The notes beneath the pieces were generated by a model, which did not search any database, had not been told where the DNA came from, and was given only the letters and a program-made list of their open reading frames with translations. A program made the position numbers and the translations under genes. A DNA stretch of 64,000 bases from contig NZ_KB905900.1 in NCBI RefSeq assembly GCF_000381085.1, positions 173,516-237,515 on the forward strand, written 5' to 3'. This DNA is from Thiomicrorhabdus arctica DSM 13458. GTDB lineage: Bacteria > Pseudomonadota > Gammaproteobacteria > Thiomicrospirales > Thiomicrospiraceae. Below are positions 38,423-51,259 of the stretch, one piece after another; position 1 is the stretch's first letter; every line of letters starts with the position of its first letter.

Positions 38423-39259
38423 TTATGTTCTCTCAAGCCAATTTAAAACCGCTTGATTCCACCCTGAAGGGCCGTTCTCTTGCGTCAATAGGACATTTGG
38501 ATGGTTTACTTTAGGGAGCGCATTCACAGGTGAGCGAATAATCACAGGACAATCACTGGCTTCCAATAAGGGAATGTCGTTATCGCCATCTCCTAATGCC
38601 ATGGTCTGTATCGGTTGTGACCAGGCCTGGTGATAATATTGGGCAAGCCATTGCAATGCCATACCTTTACTGCTTAATCCCATTAAGTGCATGAAACGCC
38701 CGCCTTTAATAAGCTGTAGGCCATGTAACTTTAGTGCTTGTTGAAATTTTAGAAGGTTCTCTTCGCTATCCTGCCACAGCAAAGGCTCTGAAAATTGACG
38801 TTGCTTGGCTTTGGCTGCTTTGACCCAGCTGAGTCCTGTGCACTCCGCGACCTGCTGAATACTCATCTCCGAAAAGCCGATAAAATTTAATTTGAACTGT
38901 TCTTTATAAAAGGATGCCAGTTGTAACATGTCATGCATTGATACCTGGTTTAAGCTGATATATTCAAAACCCTCTCCCCAGGACTGAACAAAACTGTTTT
39001 TTGGCAAATATTGGGGTGAGACAGAACCCTCTTCCCAAAAAATACCTGCACCATTTTCAACAATAAAGGGGTAGTGGTTATCTAATTCGGCGCGAAGTTC
39101 AATAACTTCTGCTGCAGTTTTACTGGTGCTTAATATCCATGGAATAGCTTGCGCTTTTAATGCGTTTATTGCTGGTAAGGCAGCTGAATAATCATAGTTA
39201 TGGTGATCCAGTAAAGAACCGTCTAAATCCGTAAATAATAGTTTTCTCAAGTTAGACAT
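38423..39259 (-). CDS. gpgP: Glucosyl-/mannosyl-3-phosphoglycerate phosphatase (HAD-IIB)
   Basis: 278-residue HAD phosphatase of the mannosyl-3-phosphoglycerate phosphatase family. Motif I FTDLDGSLLD has D11 and D13, motif II is WILSTSK, motif III includes the lysine of RFMHLMGLSSKGMAL, and motif IV is ALGDGDNDIPLLEASD. It removes phosphate from glucosyl-3-phosphoglycerate to give the osmolyte glucosylglycerate. First gene of the minus-strand three-gene operon. One palindrome core (38621-38630) is within the gene. Confidence 0.85.
   Translation of the reverse strand: MSNLRKLLFTDLDGSLLDHHNYDYSAALPAINALKAQAIPWILSTSKTAAEVIELRAELDNHYPFIVENGAGIFWEEGSVSPQYLPKNSFVQSWGEGFEYISLNQVSMHDMLQLASFYKEQFKLNFIGFSEMSIQQVAECTGLSWVKAAKAKQRQFSEPLLWQDSEENLLKFQQALKLHGLQLIKGGRFMHLMGLSSKGMALQWLAQYYHQAWSQPIQTMALGDGDNDIPLLEASDCPVIIRSPVNALPKVNHPNVLLTQENGPSGWNQAVLNWLERT
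38618..38630. repeat. CCAGGCCTGG core, copy 10 (inside gpgP)
   Basis: TGACCAGGCCTGG with core 38621-38630 inside the phosphatase gene; on the coding strand it reads Gln-Ala-Trp, the same tripeptide as in waaA and ubiC. Confidence 0.85.
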
Positions 39260-39670
39260 TTTTTCTCGATGCTTGCATGATATCCCTCACACCCTCTTGC
39301 AAAGAGCGTGCCAAACGTATTTTTACTTATATAATGAACTTTCTATAGACAAGGCCATTACAAAAATAAAAAATTACTTATTTAAATTCAACTACCTACA
39401 CACTGTAAGCCACCTCCTTACAGACCAATATTAGTAGAAAGTTTAGGCAAACGAATTTAAATAAATCGATCCAAAACAAGACAAACTATGGATTAAATGT
39501 CCAAAATAGAGCACATGTTTATTTAGTTTGTGTGCTTACGAAATTAAATGTGAGGTGGTACTGTACGAGTTAGACAGTGTGATAAATGACGTTTTCGCCA
39601 GGCCTGATCGCTTTATCATAACGGGAAGAATCTAATGTTTAGAAGAGGTAGGTAGAAAATCGTAGGGTGG
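39260..39670. other. AT-rich intergenic gap
   Basis: 411 bp between the glucosylglycerate operon start and the end of the next minus-strand gene. No credible gene is seen. It contains an inverted repeat CTGTAAG-N7-CTTACAG (39403-39423) and a degenerate palindrome copy, core CCAGGCCTGA at 39598-39607. The glucosylglycerate operon promoter should be at its left end. Confidence 0.5.
39598..39607. repeat. Degenerate CCAGGCCTGA palindrome copy
   Basis: Nine of ten core bases match, followed by TCG, in the gap after the unknown outer-membrane-type gene. Confidence 0.6.
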
Positions 39671-40867
39671 TTATTTGTTTGGGTAAAATCGCATTTCTAA
39701 TTGCAGCATCAAACTTAAATCGGGTGTTTTAAAATTATTGTCTTCGTGCCAAATCGCTCTGGGCTCGAGCTCAGCGAATAACCACTCTTTATAGAGTTTT
39801 TCCCGCCAGTTCATTCCGATAGATACATCCGTAAAATGCACATTTTCATTATCCATTTTCCAATTACCACTGACATAGTAGGCATGTACTCTATGTGGAT
39901 TGATGATGTTGTACCAAATGCCTTTCTGGTTCAGTAAATAATCACCTCTCTCGCGCCACCAAACGCCAGAGGTTTGACTTCTGATGAGATCTTTCGGTTG
40001 CCATTGATAATCAAAAACCTGCTGAGTATCAATGGCGGCACCACGAGAACGTTCTAGATAGACATCGTTTGTTATTCGGCTTGATAACTTTTCAGAGAAC
40101 TTAGATTTAAAACGGGTTCTAAAGCGAGCATAAGGATTGGGATTAATGATATCCGTAAATTTTAAACCAAACCCTAGGTGGCTGAATGAGTCTTTCTTGG
40201 CAAACAGCATATAGCGTGCACCAACAGAGGTCGTCTTATCTTCTTCACCGGTAATCGCACGAGATGTAGTATTTGGTTTGTTAGGAGCCGTTTGACCAGA
40301 TTGGTCATTGTATAAAGAGTCTTCAAAAGAGGTCAGTACTATTTTCCAACGGCGATTCGTTCTCGGTAAGTCAATTTGTGCACGAAAATTTAACCCAGTC
40401 GTCATTTTGCCATTATCATAGAATGTCGTTGGCAATAGAATATCTAACTGACTGCCTTTGCGCGTCACATCAATTTGATTATCTCCAAAAAACCGATCGA
40501 GACGCTCGCCCGTATCATCGACATATTGACCCATGCTCGCTTGCCACTTTTCCAACTTATTTAACGCTGATTTGAGAGTCGGGCTTTCAATGTCCTGAAA
40601 GAGATATTCTGTCGGTTTTTCGGGTATCTCACTCTGGCTAAGATTGCTCTTCTCAAACATCTGATTTTCATCCGAAGAGGTCACTTGGTCTGCAGATTTT
40701 ACTGGTACTGGCACTGATTCGGACGCTGTTGTTTGTGCAAAAACGCGCTCTGGAAAGATTCCTAAACTACAAAGTAGAGTACAAGTTATAATCACGCATT
40801 GGGATTTTCCCACTCTTTTTATCAACCCTTTCGGTAACCATTGGCCATGTCGCATCAAATCAATCAA
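39671..40867 (-). CDS. Exported protein of unknown function, probable outer-membrane barrel
   Basis: About 398 residues. A signal peptide (SQCVIITCTLLCSLGIFPERVFAQ) is followed by a ~90-residue Ser/Glu/Lys linker, then a domain of alternating polar/hydrophobic strands with many aromatic residues (LDILLPTTFYDNGKMTTGLNFRAQIDLP, RFRTRFKSKFSEKL, SLMLQLEMRFYPNK). It looks like an outer-membrane beta-barrel, though the family is not recognised. The start is unclear: AGGAGG sits 7 bases before a TTG at 40867, while the first ATG is at 40855. Either start overlaps the divergent neighbour. Confidence 0.6.
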   Translation of the reverse strand: MIDLMRHGQWLPKGLIKRVGKSQCVIITCTLLCSLGIFPERVFAQTTASESVPVPVKSADQVTSSDENQMFEKSNLSQSEIPEKPTEYLFQDIESPTLKSALNKLEKWQASMGQYVDDTGERLDRFFGDNQIDVTRKGSQLDILLPTTFYDNGKMTTGLNFRAQIDLPRTNRRWKIVLTSFEDSLYNDQSGQTAPNKPNTTSRAITGEEDKTTSVGARYMLFAKKDSFSHLGFGLKFTDIINPNPYARFRTRFKSKFSEKLSSRITNDVYLERSRGAAIDTQQVFDYQWQPKDLIRSQTSGVWWRERGDYLLNQKGIWYNIINPHRVHAYYVSGNWKMDNENVHFTDVSIGMNWREKLYKEWLFAELEPRAIWHEDNNFKTPDLSLMLQLEMRFYPNK

Positions 40868-41365
40868 ATTCAAGCCTCCTATAATGACTCTGAAGATAGA
40901 ATACTACTTAAAATTAAAACTCTCAATGAGCAGGTATATTTAGCGTGGATGACCAGACGTTTTGTAAGTTTATTGCTGCCTTTACTGCATGGTAAGCACC
41001 CTACAACAGGAGAAGCACTTTTTGATGAACAAACGACAATGATGCATCAAACGGAAAAACAACAGACCCAATTAGAAGGTGACTTTGGGACGGCTTACGA
41101 AGCCCCAGAAAATGCAGAATATCCTTTGGGTGAACGACCGATTCTACTGGCAAAAATGACGTTTAACACTCTACATAAAACTCAGCCAGAAGAACAACCT
41201 CAGTTAATTCTAGAACCTGAACAAGGGGCCGGAATTGTATTACCTTTCAATGCTGAACTGATGGGTGCATTGTTAAAAATATTAGCGCAGGTTATTGATC
41301 AAGCAGATTGGGCACTGCAGCTTGCGCCCATTATAGAAATGCCGGCAGAAGTTCGCTTACAATAA
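40847..41365 (+). CDS. Conserved-looking protein of unknown function
   Basis: 172 residues, acidic and soluble. It reads MSHQINQIQASYNDSEDRILLKIKTLNEQVYLAWMTRRFVSLLLPLLHG, then a Gln/Glu-rich middle and a C-terminal helix LPFNAELMGALLKILAQVIDQADWAL. Codon use is like its neighbours and there is no signal peptide. No family is recognised. The start overlaps that of the divergent gene by about 10-20 bp. It is convergent with ubiA, with a palindrome copy in the gap. Confidence 0.6.
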   Translation: MSHQINQIQASYNDSEDRILLKIKTLNEQVYLAWMTRRFVSLLLPLLHGKHPTTGEALFDEQTTMMHQTEKQQTQLEGDFGTAYEAPENAEYPLGERPILLAKMTFNTLHKTQPEEQPQLILEPEQGAGIVLPFNAELMGALLKILAQVIDQADWALQLAPIIEMPAEVRLQ

Positions 41366-41387
41366 CGTATTTCAATTTGAAAGCGAA

Positions 41388-41400
41388 CCAGGCCTGGTCC
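41388..41400. repeat. CCAGGCCTGG palindromic repeat, copy 11 (convergent gap)
   Basis: Core 41388-41397 preceded by AAAGCGAA and followed by TCCATTTTT, between the unknown gene and ubiA, which converge. Confidence 0.9.
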
Positions 41401-41441
41401 ATTTTTGAAAGAGCCTATTCAACGCATGAAAAACGCTTTAA

Positions 41442-42314
41442 TTAATAGGTTTTTAAAGCGTAATCGCCTGCAATTCCGCCTAGTACTATGACGCCTATCC
41501 AATGGTTCTGTAAAAAGACTTTAAAAGCGATTTCAGATTTTTTAAGCGCTAACCGCTTCAGGTCATAACCAAACCAAACCGCGACCAATGCAAGGCTGAC
41601 AAAGTAAGGCAACCCTAATGTAAACAGCAGTCCTATCCAACCTAATAAGCCAAGCATCAGCAGTTGAAAAACGCCCGTCCACAATACAAGCTTGTCACCA
41701 AATAAAATTGCCGTCGATTTTACTCCAATGTTCAAGTCATCCTCCATATCGCCCACCGCATAAGCAGTATCATAAATAAGTGACCAAACCAGTGTTGCAA
41801 CGAAGAGTGGCCAGACTTGCCAAGGAACATCATTGGAAACAGCGGCAAAAGCCATCGGAATCGCCCAGGCAAAAGCGGCGCCTAAAAAAGCTTGTGGCCA
41901 GTGGGTGTGCCGTTTCATAAAGGGATAGAGCGCTGCGAGAAAGACGGCACCAAATGAGAGCCAGACAGTCAAGTTATTAAGTGTTAACACTAAACCAAAC
42001 GCGATCAGGCACAAAATAGCAAAGAAAAGCAGTGCTTCTTTAGAGCTTAAAACCCCTGTCGCTAAGGGACGATTACAAGTGCGTTCGACGTGGCCATCAA
42101 TGTCGCGGTCAGCATAGTCATTAATCACACAACCGGCAGAACGCATCAAAATCGCACCGCAGACAAATATAAACAGAATAGAAAGGTCTGGTACTCCCTC
42201 TGAAGCTAGCCACAATGCCCATAGCGCTGGCCAAAGTACTAAATAGATACCGATAGGTCGATTGATACGCGTGAGCGCGATGTAGGCTTGAATTTTAGTC
42301 ATCAATGGCTTCAT
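41442..42314 (-). CDS. ubiA: 4-hydroxybenzoate polyprenyltransferase
   Basis: 290-residue membrane prenyltransferase of ubiquinone synthesis, using 4-hydroxybenzoate from UbiC. About eight membrane segments. The first Asp-rich motif NDYADRDIDGHVERT is near 65-79 and the second, DMEDDLNIGVKSTAILFG, near 188-205. The start overlaps the preceding gene; a second in-frame ATG at 42302 gives MTKIQAYIALTRINRPIG and is an alternative. Its usual partner ubiC is far upstream in this window. Confidence 0.95.
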   Translation of the reverse strand: MKPLMTKIQAYIALTRINRPIGIYLVLWPALWALWLASEGVPDLSILFIFVCGAILMRSAGCVINDYADRDIDGHVERTCNRPLATGVLSSKEALLFFAILCLIAFGLVLTLNNLTVWLSFGAVFLAALYPFMKRHTHWPQAFLGAAFAWAIPMAFAAVSNDVPWQVWPLFVATLVWSLIYDTAYAVGDMEDDLNIGVKSTAILFGDKLVLWTGVFQLLMLGLLGWIGLLFTLGLPYFVSLALVAVWFGYDLKRLALKKSEIAFKVFLQNHWIGVIVLGGIAGDYALKTY

Positions 42315-42564
42315 TCATTTGATTTAACAGGTGGTGAATTTGCGCTGACGCCGAGTCACTAAACTCTAAAAGAGCCGTGGCAACGCCCTGCTTATCGTTA
42401 TAGCGTAAAATCGCATTTTGGTTGTCGAGTGTCCAATGGATTTCATAACCCCAGCCGACCAAATGCGCCTGCCCTGCGTCCTGATGAGTTATTTGCCACT
42501 GATTTTCCGCCATAAGTTGTTTGAATAACTCGCATTTTTTGGCTGGGACTTCGACGACTTGCAT
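42295..42564 (-). CDS. Small protein of unknown function upstream of ubiA
   Basis: 89 residues: MQVVEVPAKKCELFKQLMAENQWQITHQDAG...LNQMNEAIDD. Soluble, mixed alpha/beta, with no recognised motif. Its end overlaps the ubiA start by 20 bp, implying translational coupling. It lies between glmU and ubiA on the same strand. The overlap and neighbour-like codon use argue for a real gene. Confidence 0.55.
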   Translation of the reverse strand: MQVVEVPAKKCELFKQLMAENQWQITHQDAGQAHLVGWGYEIHWTLDNQNAILRYNDKQGVATALLEFSDSASAQIHHLLNQMNEAIDD

Positions 42565-42610
42565 GGATTAGCCCCTTATTGATTGCGGTCGATTTAAAAG
42601 CATTAAATAA

Positions 42611-42620
42611 CCAGGCCTGC
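42611..42620. repeat. Degenerate CCAGGCCTGC palindrome copy
   Basis: Nine of ten core bases match, then TCATTTT; in the short gap between the glmU stop and the small gene before ubiA. Confidence 0.6.
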
Positions 42621-43991
42621 TCATTTTGTTTGTTTAACAGGTTTTGACCAACCTTTAAGGGTCAGCTGTTTAGAGCGACTCAAGGTTAATTCATCCGCAC
42701 AGGCATCCTTAGTAATGGTCGAGCCAGCACCAATGGTGGCTCCCGCACCAATGGTCACCGGGGCAACCAGTTGAGAATCAGAGCCTATAAAAACATTATC
42801 ACCAATAATGGTTTGGTATTTATTGACACCATCATAGTTACAGGTGATCGTTCCTGCACCGATATTGACACCGGTTCCCATAATGGTATCCCCCACATAA
42901 CTCAGATGATTAATTTTGGAGCCTGACCCAATTTTGGCCTTTTTGGTTTCGACAAAATTACCGATTTTAGCGTGTGCTGCCAATTCAGTACCGGGGCGCA
43001 AACGGGCATAAGGGCCAACAACACAATCTTTGCCAACGACCGAACCTTCAAGGTGACTAAAAGGATGAATGATAGTATTGTCTGCAATCGTCACGTTTTT
43101 GAGAACACAATGAGCACCAATTTCCACATTTTCGCCCAAGACTACTCTGCCTTCAAAAATCACATTGGCGTCTATTAATACATCCTGACCGACCGTCACA
43201 ATACCCCGAATATCCAAACGATTGGCATCAATTAACGTCGCACCCTGCTCCATCAACACATTGGCTAACGTTCTCTGATATTTCCGTTCTAAGCTTTGCA
43301 GTTGAGACTTATCATTGACCCCTAATACTTCCATCTCATTTGTAGGCTGAGTGGTCGGTACGCTATAGCCTTCATTGACTGCCATAGCAATAATATCCGT
43401 TAAATAGTATTCACCTTGGGCATTATGATTGCCGAGTGCTGATAACCAGCTCTTCAGTTGCCCCCCCTTCACGGCCATAATACCGGTATTCACCTCTTTA
43501 ATAAGCAATTGATCAAGCGTTGCATCTTTCTGCTCAACAATCGATTGCACGGAATGGTGTTGATCGCGAACTATGCGACCATAACCAGAAGAGTCCTCAA
43601 GAATAATGGTCAATAACGCTATAGGATGTCTTTCATCAACTAAGGACAGCAGGTCTTCCAATGTCTTTTTAGCCGTTAAAGGCACATCACCATACAGAAT
43701 CAGAACAGTATCTTCATCAGAGTAAAAATCATTTGCCATCACGACGGCATGACCGGTACCCAGTTGTTGTTCTTGCATCGCAAAAACCAGGTTGTCACCC
43801 GTTACATGTAATTTAACAGATTCCGCACCATGGCCAATCACGTTAATCACCTCATCACAATGCAACTGCTGAGCCGTATCAATAACATGTTGCAATAAAG
43901 CTTTCTGGGCTAAAGGTTGCAAAACCTTTGGCAATTTAGAACGCATGCGAGTGCCTTTACCGGCGGCAAGAATAACAACTTTTAAGGCCAT
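42621..43991 (-). CDS. glmU: Bifunctional UDP-GlcNAc pyrophosphorylase / GlcN-1-P acetyltransferase
   Basis: 456 residues. It makes UDP-GlcNAc for peptidoglycan and LPS. The N-terminal uridyltransferase has LAAGKGTRMRSKLPKVL at 8-24, QLGTGHAV and LYGDVPL. The C-terminal left-handed beta-helix of hexapeptide repeats includes IGNFVETKKAKIGSGSKINHLSYVGD and NYDGVNK. Normal length. It follows the ATP synthase operon in the same orientation, the common gammaproteobacterial order, but separated by a 254-bp gap with a terminator and a repeat element. Confidence 0.97.
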   Translation of the reverse strand: MALKVVILAAGKGTRMRSKLPKVLQPLAQKALLQHVIDTAQQLHCDEVINVIGHGAESVKLHVTGDNLVFAMQEQQLGTGHAVVMANDFYSDEDTVLILYGDVPLTAKKTLEDLLSLVDERHPIALLTIILEDSSGYGRIVRDQHHSVQSIVEQKDATLDQLLIKEVNTGIMAVKGGQLKSWLSALGNHNAQGEYYLTDIIAMAVNEGYSVPTTQPTNEMEVLGVNDKSQLQSLERKYQRTLANVLMEQGATLIDANRLDIRGIVTVGQDVLIDANVIFEGRVVLGENVEIGAHCVLKNVTIADNTIIHPFSHLEGSVVGKDCVVGPYARLRPGTELAAHAKIGNFVETKKAKIGSGSKINHLSYVGDTIMGTGVNIGAGTITCNYDGVNKYQTIIGDNVFIGSDSQLVAPVTIGAGATIGAGSTITKDACADELTLSRSKQLTLKGWSKPVKQTK

Positions 43992-44078
43992 AGTAATTTC
44001 CTAAAAATAATAACAATTAGTAAATAGATAGATTCTAAAGAGAAGCCATTTATTTAGTAACTTGTTTTATAAAATGAT

Positions 44079-44203
44079 GCCTATCGAGTTTGTTGAGATT
44101 GATTGCGAATCAAGGTCAAGGCGGAATAAGTGAGTGTAGTTTACTACACGACTCGTTTCCAGCGAAGAGATTGAGAGCAAGCAATCTCAACAAAACGATA
44201 GGC
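44079..44203. repeat. ~125-bp structured inverted-repeat element
   Basis: Near-perfect terminal arms, 44079-44106 and 44177-44203, both containing GCCTATCG and TTTGTTGAGATTG (complementary on the right), enclose an inner palindrome GTGTAGT-TT-ACTACAC (44134-44149). No ORF. It abuts the atp terminator. It looks like a MITE-like or REP-type intergenic element; no other copy is seen in this window. Confidence 0.6.
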
Positions 44204-44204
44204 G

Positions 44205-44232
44205 AAAAAAAAGCGCCTTTCGGCGCTTTTTT
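44205..44232 (-). terminator. Rho-independent terminator of the atp operon
   Basis: On the minus strand: AAAAAAGCGCC-GAAA-GGCGCTTTTTTTT, a strong GC stem with a GAAA tetraloop and a T-run 14 bases after the atpC stop. Confidence 0.92.
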
Positions 44233-44245
44233 ATGAGGATAACGT

Positions 44246-44680
44246 TTAAGCCATCCCAGTCTTATGCAAACGATCACGTAATTTCGTAATCGCTTGAATT
44301 TGAGCAACGGCTTCGGCAAGTTCAACTTGCGCTCTTGCAATATCTGTATCAGATTTTGCATTATCCATTGCTTCTACAGCACGTTGTTTCGCTGCATTTG
44401 CTTGGGCTTCATCAAGATCCGCTGCACGAATAGCTGAATCAGCTAATACAGTTACCATACTTGGTTGGATTTCAATGATGCCGCCGCTGATGTAGAAGTG
44501 ATCTTCTTCATCGCCGCTAACAACACGTACTGTGCCAGGCTTTAGTTGGCTTAAAAACTGGGTATGATGAGGCATAATACCTACCTCACCATCGGCAGCC
44601 TGTGCAAAAAGCATCTCTGCTTTACCAGAAAAGATTTCTCCTTCTGCACTAACAATATCTACTTGCATTGAGACTGCCAT
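44246..44680 (-). CDS. atpC: ATP synthase epsilon subunit
   Basis: 144 residues. The N-terminal beta-sandwich (VDIVSAEGEIFSGKAEMLFAQAADGEVGIMPHHTQFLSQLKPG) and C-terminal helical hairpin are of normal length. It belongs to the F1 central stalk and inhibits ATP hydrolysis. Last gene of the atp operon, 6 bases after atpD, followed by a terminator. Confidence 0.97.
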   Translation of the reverse strand: MAVSMQVDIVSAEGEIFSGKAEMLFAQAADGEVGIMPHHTQFLSQLKPGTVRVVSGDEEDHFYISGGIIEIQPSMVTVLADSAIRAADLDEAQANAAKQRAVEAMDNAKSDTDIARAQVELAEAVAQIQAITKLRDRLHKTGMA

Positions 44681-44686
44681 AACAAA

Positions 44687-46962
<2,276 letters not shown>

Positions 46963-46976
46963 GGCTTACTCCTTAA

Positions 46977-48518
46977 TTAGTAAACGCCGTTAGCCTTGAA
47001 TGACTCAACACAAGCTTTTACAGCTGCGATGATATCGCCATTCCAGTCACCCTTCACATTAATTTGGGCAGCTAAGTCAGCATTTTCAGAATTCAAGTGA
47101 GAATGTAGAGCGGCTTCAAAGTCTAATAACTTATCAACTTCTACATCATCTAAGTATCCTTCATTTGCAGAATACAAAGAAATAGCCATCTCAGCAATTG
47201 TTAGCGGAGAGTATTGCTTTTGCTTCATAAGTTCAGTTACGCGCTTACCACGCTCCAACTGTGCTTTAGTCGCAGAATCAAGATCCGATGCAAACTGAGC
47301 AAATGCCGCTAATTCACGGTATTGTGCTAAGTCTAGTCGGATGCTACCACCTAATTTTTTGATCGCTTTCGTTTGCGCAGCACCACCAACACGGGATACA
47401 GACAAACCAGCGTTAACCGCAGGACGGATACCTTGAGAGAATAAACCTGTTTCAAGGAAGATCTGACCATCCGTAATCGAAATTACGTTAGTAGGTACGA
47501 AAGCAGATACATCACCAGCCTGAGTCTCAATAATAGGTAACGCAGTCAAAGAACCCGTCTTACCTTTTACTTCACCATTGGTGAACTTCTCAACATAAGC
47601 TGCACTGACTCGAGCAGCACGCTCAAGTAAACGAGAATGAAGGTAGAAGATATCACCAGGGAATGCTTCACGACCCGGAGGACGACGAAGTAGTAATGAA
47701 ATCTGACGGTATGACTGAGCTTGTTTTGTTAAATCATCATAGATGATCAACGCATCTTCACCACGGTCACGGTAGTATTCACCCATAGCACAACCAGCAA
47801 ACGCTGCAAGGTACTGAAGAGCGGCAGGATCAGAAGCATTTGCTGCAACGATAACAGTGTTATCCATTGCGCCGTACTCTTCTAATTTACGTGCTACGTT
47901 AGCAACGGTAGACGCTTTCTGTCCCATGGCTACGTAAATACATTTAACACCAGTATTCTTTTGAGAGATGATTGCATCGATTGCGATAGCTGTTTTACCA
48001 GTCTGACGATCTCCAATGATTAACTCACGTTGACCACGGCCAACAGGAATCATCGAATCGATAGACTTAATACCAGTCATCATTGGCTCGTCAACGGATT
48101 GACGATCGATTACACCAGGAGCAATACGCTCGATAGGTGAAGTCATCTTAGTTTCAATAGGACCTTTACCATCGACTGGACGACCTAAACCGTCTACAAC
48201 ACGACCGTTAAGTTCTGGACCTACTGGTACTTCTAATATACGACCTGTACAAGTGACTTTGTCACCTTCAGAAATGTGCTCGTATTCACCAAGTACAACA
48301 ACACCAACAGAATCTGACTCTAGGTTAAGAGCCATACCGAATGTGTTCTCGTCGAACTGAACCATTTCACCGTACATTACGTCTGAAACACCGTGAACAA
48401 GAGCGATACCGTCAGCGATGCTAACGACAGTCCCTTCACTGCCAGACTCAGCTGCACCGTCAAATCCGCTAATGCGATCTTTGATTAGGTTGCTGATTTC
48501 AGAGGCATTCAATTTCAT
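46977..48518 (-). CDS. atpA: ATP synthase alpha subunit
   Basis: 513 residues, non-catalytic nucleotide-binding F1 subunit. Walker A GDRQTGKT is at 169-176, Walker [13 protein letters not shown], and the signature [17 protein letters not shown]. Normal length. It is spaced 14-15 bases from both atpG and atpH. Confidence 0.97.
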   Translation of the reverse strand: MKLNASEISNLIKDRISGFDGAAESGSEGTVVSIADGIALVHGVSDVMYGEMVQFDENTFGMALNLESDSVGVVVLGEYEHISEGDKVTCTGRILEVPVGPELNGRVVDGLGRPVDGKGPIETKMTSPIERIAPGVIDRQSVDEPMMTGIKSIDSMIPVGRGQRELIIGDRQTGKTAIAIDAIISQKNTGVKCIYVAMGQKASTVANVARKLEEYGAMDNTVIVAANASDPAALQYLAAFAGCAMGEYYRDRGEDALIIYDDLTKQAQSYRQISLLLRRPPGREAFPGDIFYLHSRLLERAARVSAAYVEKFTNGEVKGKTGSLTALPIIETQAGDVSAFVPTNVISITDGQIFLETGLFSQGIRPAVNAGLSVSRVGGAAQTKAIKKLGGSIRLDLAQYRELAAFAQFASDLDSATKAQLERGKRVTELMKQKQYSPLTIAEMAISLYSANEGYLDDVEVDKLLDFEAALHSHLNSENADLAAQINVKGDWNGDIIAAVKACVESFKANGVY

Positions 48519-48533
48519 GTTTGTTCCTCTCCA

Positions 48534-49070
48534 TTATTGGGCGATTGCTGCGCCAAGTTTTTTAAGTTGTGCAAGTGCTGAACCATCAATAGCCCAGTCA
48601 CCTACTTTAATCTTAATGCCGCCAACCAATGAAGTATCTTCTTCATAGGTAATTTCTACTTCGGCGTCAAACTTAGCATTTAAAGCAGCACTTAATATTT
48701 TCTTCTGCTCAACCGTAGTTTTACGTGCTGAAATAACAGTCGCTCGAACGCGTTTCTCTGCTTCTGCTTTCAAGGTTTCGAAAACCTCAAAAACAGCAGA
48801 TAAAGCGCCTAAACGTTTGTTAGCAGCCATAGCAGTCAGAAGGTTTTTACCTTCTACAGTCAGATTACCACCCATCACTTCTGTGAACACTGAGACGATT
48901 TGATCGGCTGAGTAGGCTGGATTTTTGATCATAGCTTCCATAGCAACATCTTGAGAGATCGTTGCTAGATTTGCTAATTCATCTGACCAAACTGCTAGGT
49001 TTTTGGCTTCCGAAGAAAGCGCAAAAACCGCTTCTGCATAAGGTCGTGCAATTGTCATTAATTGTGCCAT
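48534..49070 (-). CDS. atpH: ATP synthase delta subunit
   Basis: 178 residues, peripheral-stalk subunit capping F1. The N-terminal helical bundle (TIARPYAEAVFALS) and C-terminal signature LVGGIKIKVGDWAIDGSALAQLKKL match the family. Confidence 0.96.
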   Translation of the reverse strand: MAQLMTIARPYAEAVFALSSEAKNLAVWSDELANLATISQDVAMEAMIKNPAYSADQIVSVFTEVMGGNLTVEGKNLLTAMAANKRLGALSAVFEVFETLKAEAEKRVRATVISARKTTVEQKKILSAALNAKFDAEVEITYEEDTSLVGGIKIKVGDWAIDGSALAQLKKLGAAIAQ

Positions 49071-49080
49071 AGAGTCATCC

Positions 49081-49551
49081 TTAGATTGATTTAATCAAGG
49101 TTTCAAGCATGTCATTATGTGCTGCAGCATCTACTTCTTTTCCAAGAATTTTCTCTGCACCAGATATCGCGATTGAAGAAACTTCTTTACGAAGACCTTC
49201 TCGCGCTCGACTCACTTCTTGCTCTATTTCGGCTTGGGCTGAAGCTTTAATACGGCCGGCTTCTTCTGTGGCTTTTACTTTCGCATCTTCTACGATTTCA
49301 GAACCACGCTTTTCAGCTTGACCTAGTATGTTTTGAGCTTGTGTTTTAGCATCTTTAAGAACATCTTTTGCTTTTTGTTCAGCTAATTCAAGTTCATGCT
49401 TACCTTTCTCTGCAGCAGAAAGTCCGTCAGCGATTTTCTTCTGACGATCTTCCATTAGCTTAGAGAGGGGTGCCCACAGCACTTTGTTCACAAGCCAGAT
49501 TAACAGCATAAATGCGATCATCTGGATGAGAAGCGTTGCGTTAATACTCAC
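49081..49551 (-). CDS. atpF: ATP synthase b subunit
   Basis: 156 residues. One N-terminal membrane helix ([30 protein letters not shown]) is followed by a long Glu/Lys/Ala-rich coiled coil, the peripheral stator. Normal length and position between atpE and atpH. Confidence 0.97.
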   Translation of the reverse strand: MSINATLLIQMIAFMLLIWLVNKVLWAPLSKLMEDRQKKIADGLSAAEKGKHELELAEQKAKDVLKDAKTQAQNILGQAEKRGSEIVEDAKVKATEEAGRIKASAQAEIEQEVSRAREGLRKEVSSIAISGAEKILGKEVDAAAHNDMLETLIKSI

Positions 49552-49607
49552 AGTGGTTACCTCGCCATTTCGTTAGTTAATAGTACTAGATTTACAGTCG
49601 GGTGGGA

Positions 49608-49934
<327 letters not shown>

Positions 49935-50060
49935 TTAATAAAAAAGCTTTTTACCTAAGTAGTGAAACTAAAGTAGGTGTGCTTAAACCCTTTTGGTGAC
50001 CTCAGGCTAGTGTTATTAGTCTAAGGTCGCCTATTCCGTTAATTGTTATCTTTGATTGGT

Positions 50061-51236
<1,176 letters not shown>

Positions 51237-51259
<23 letters not shown>

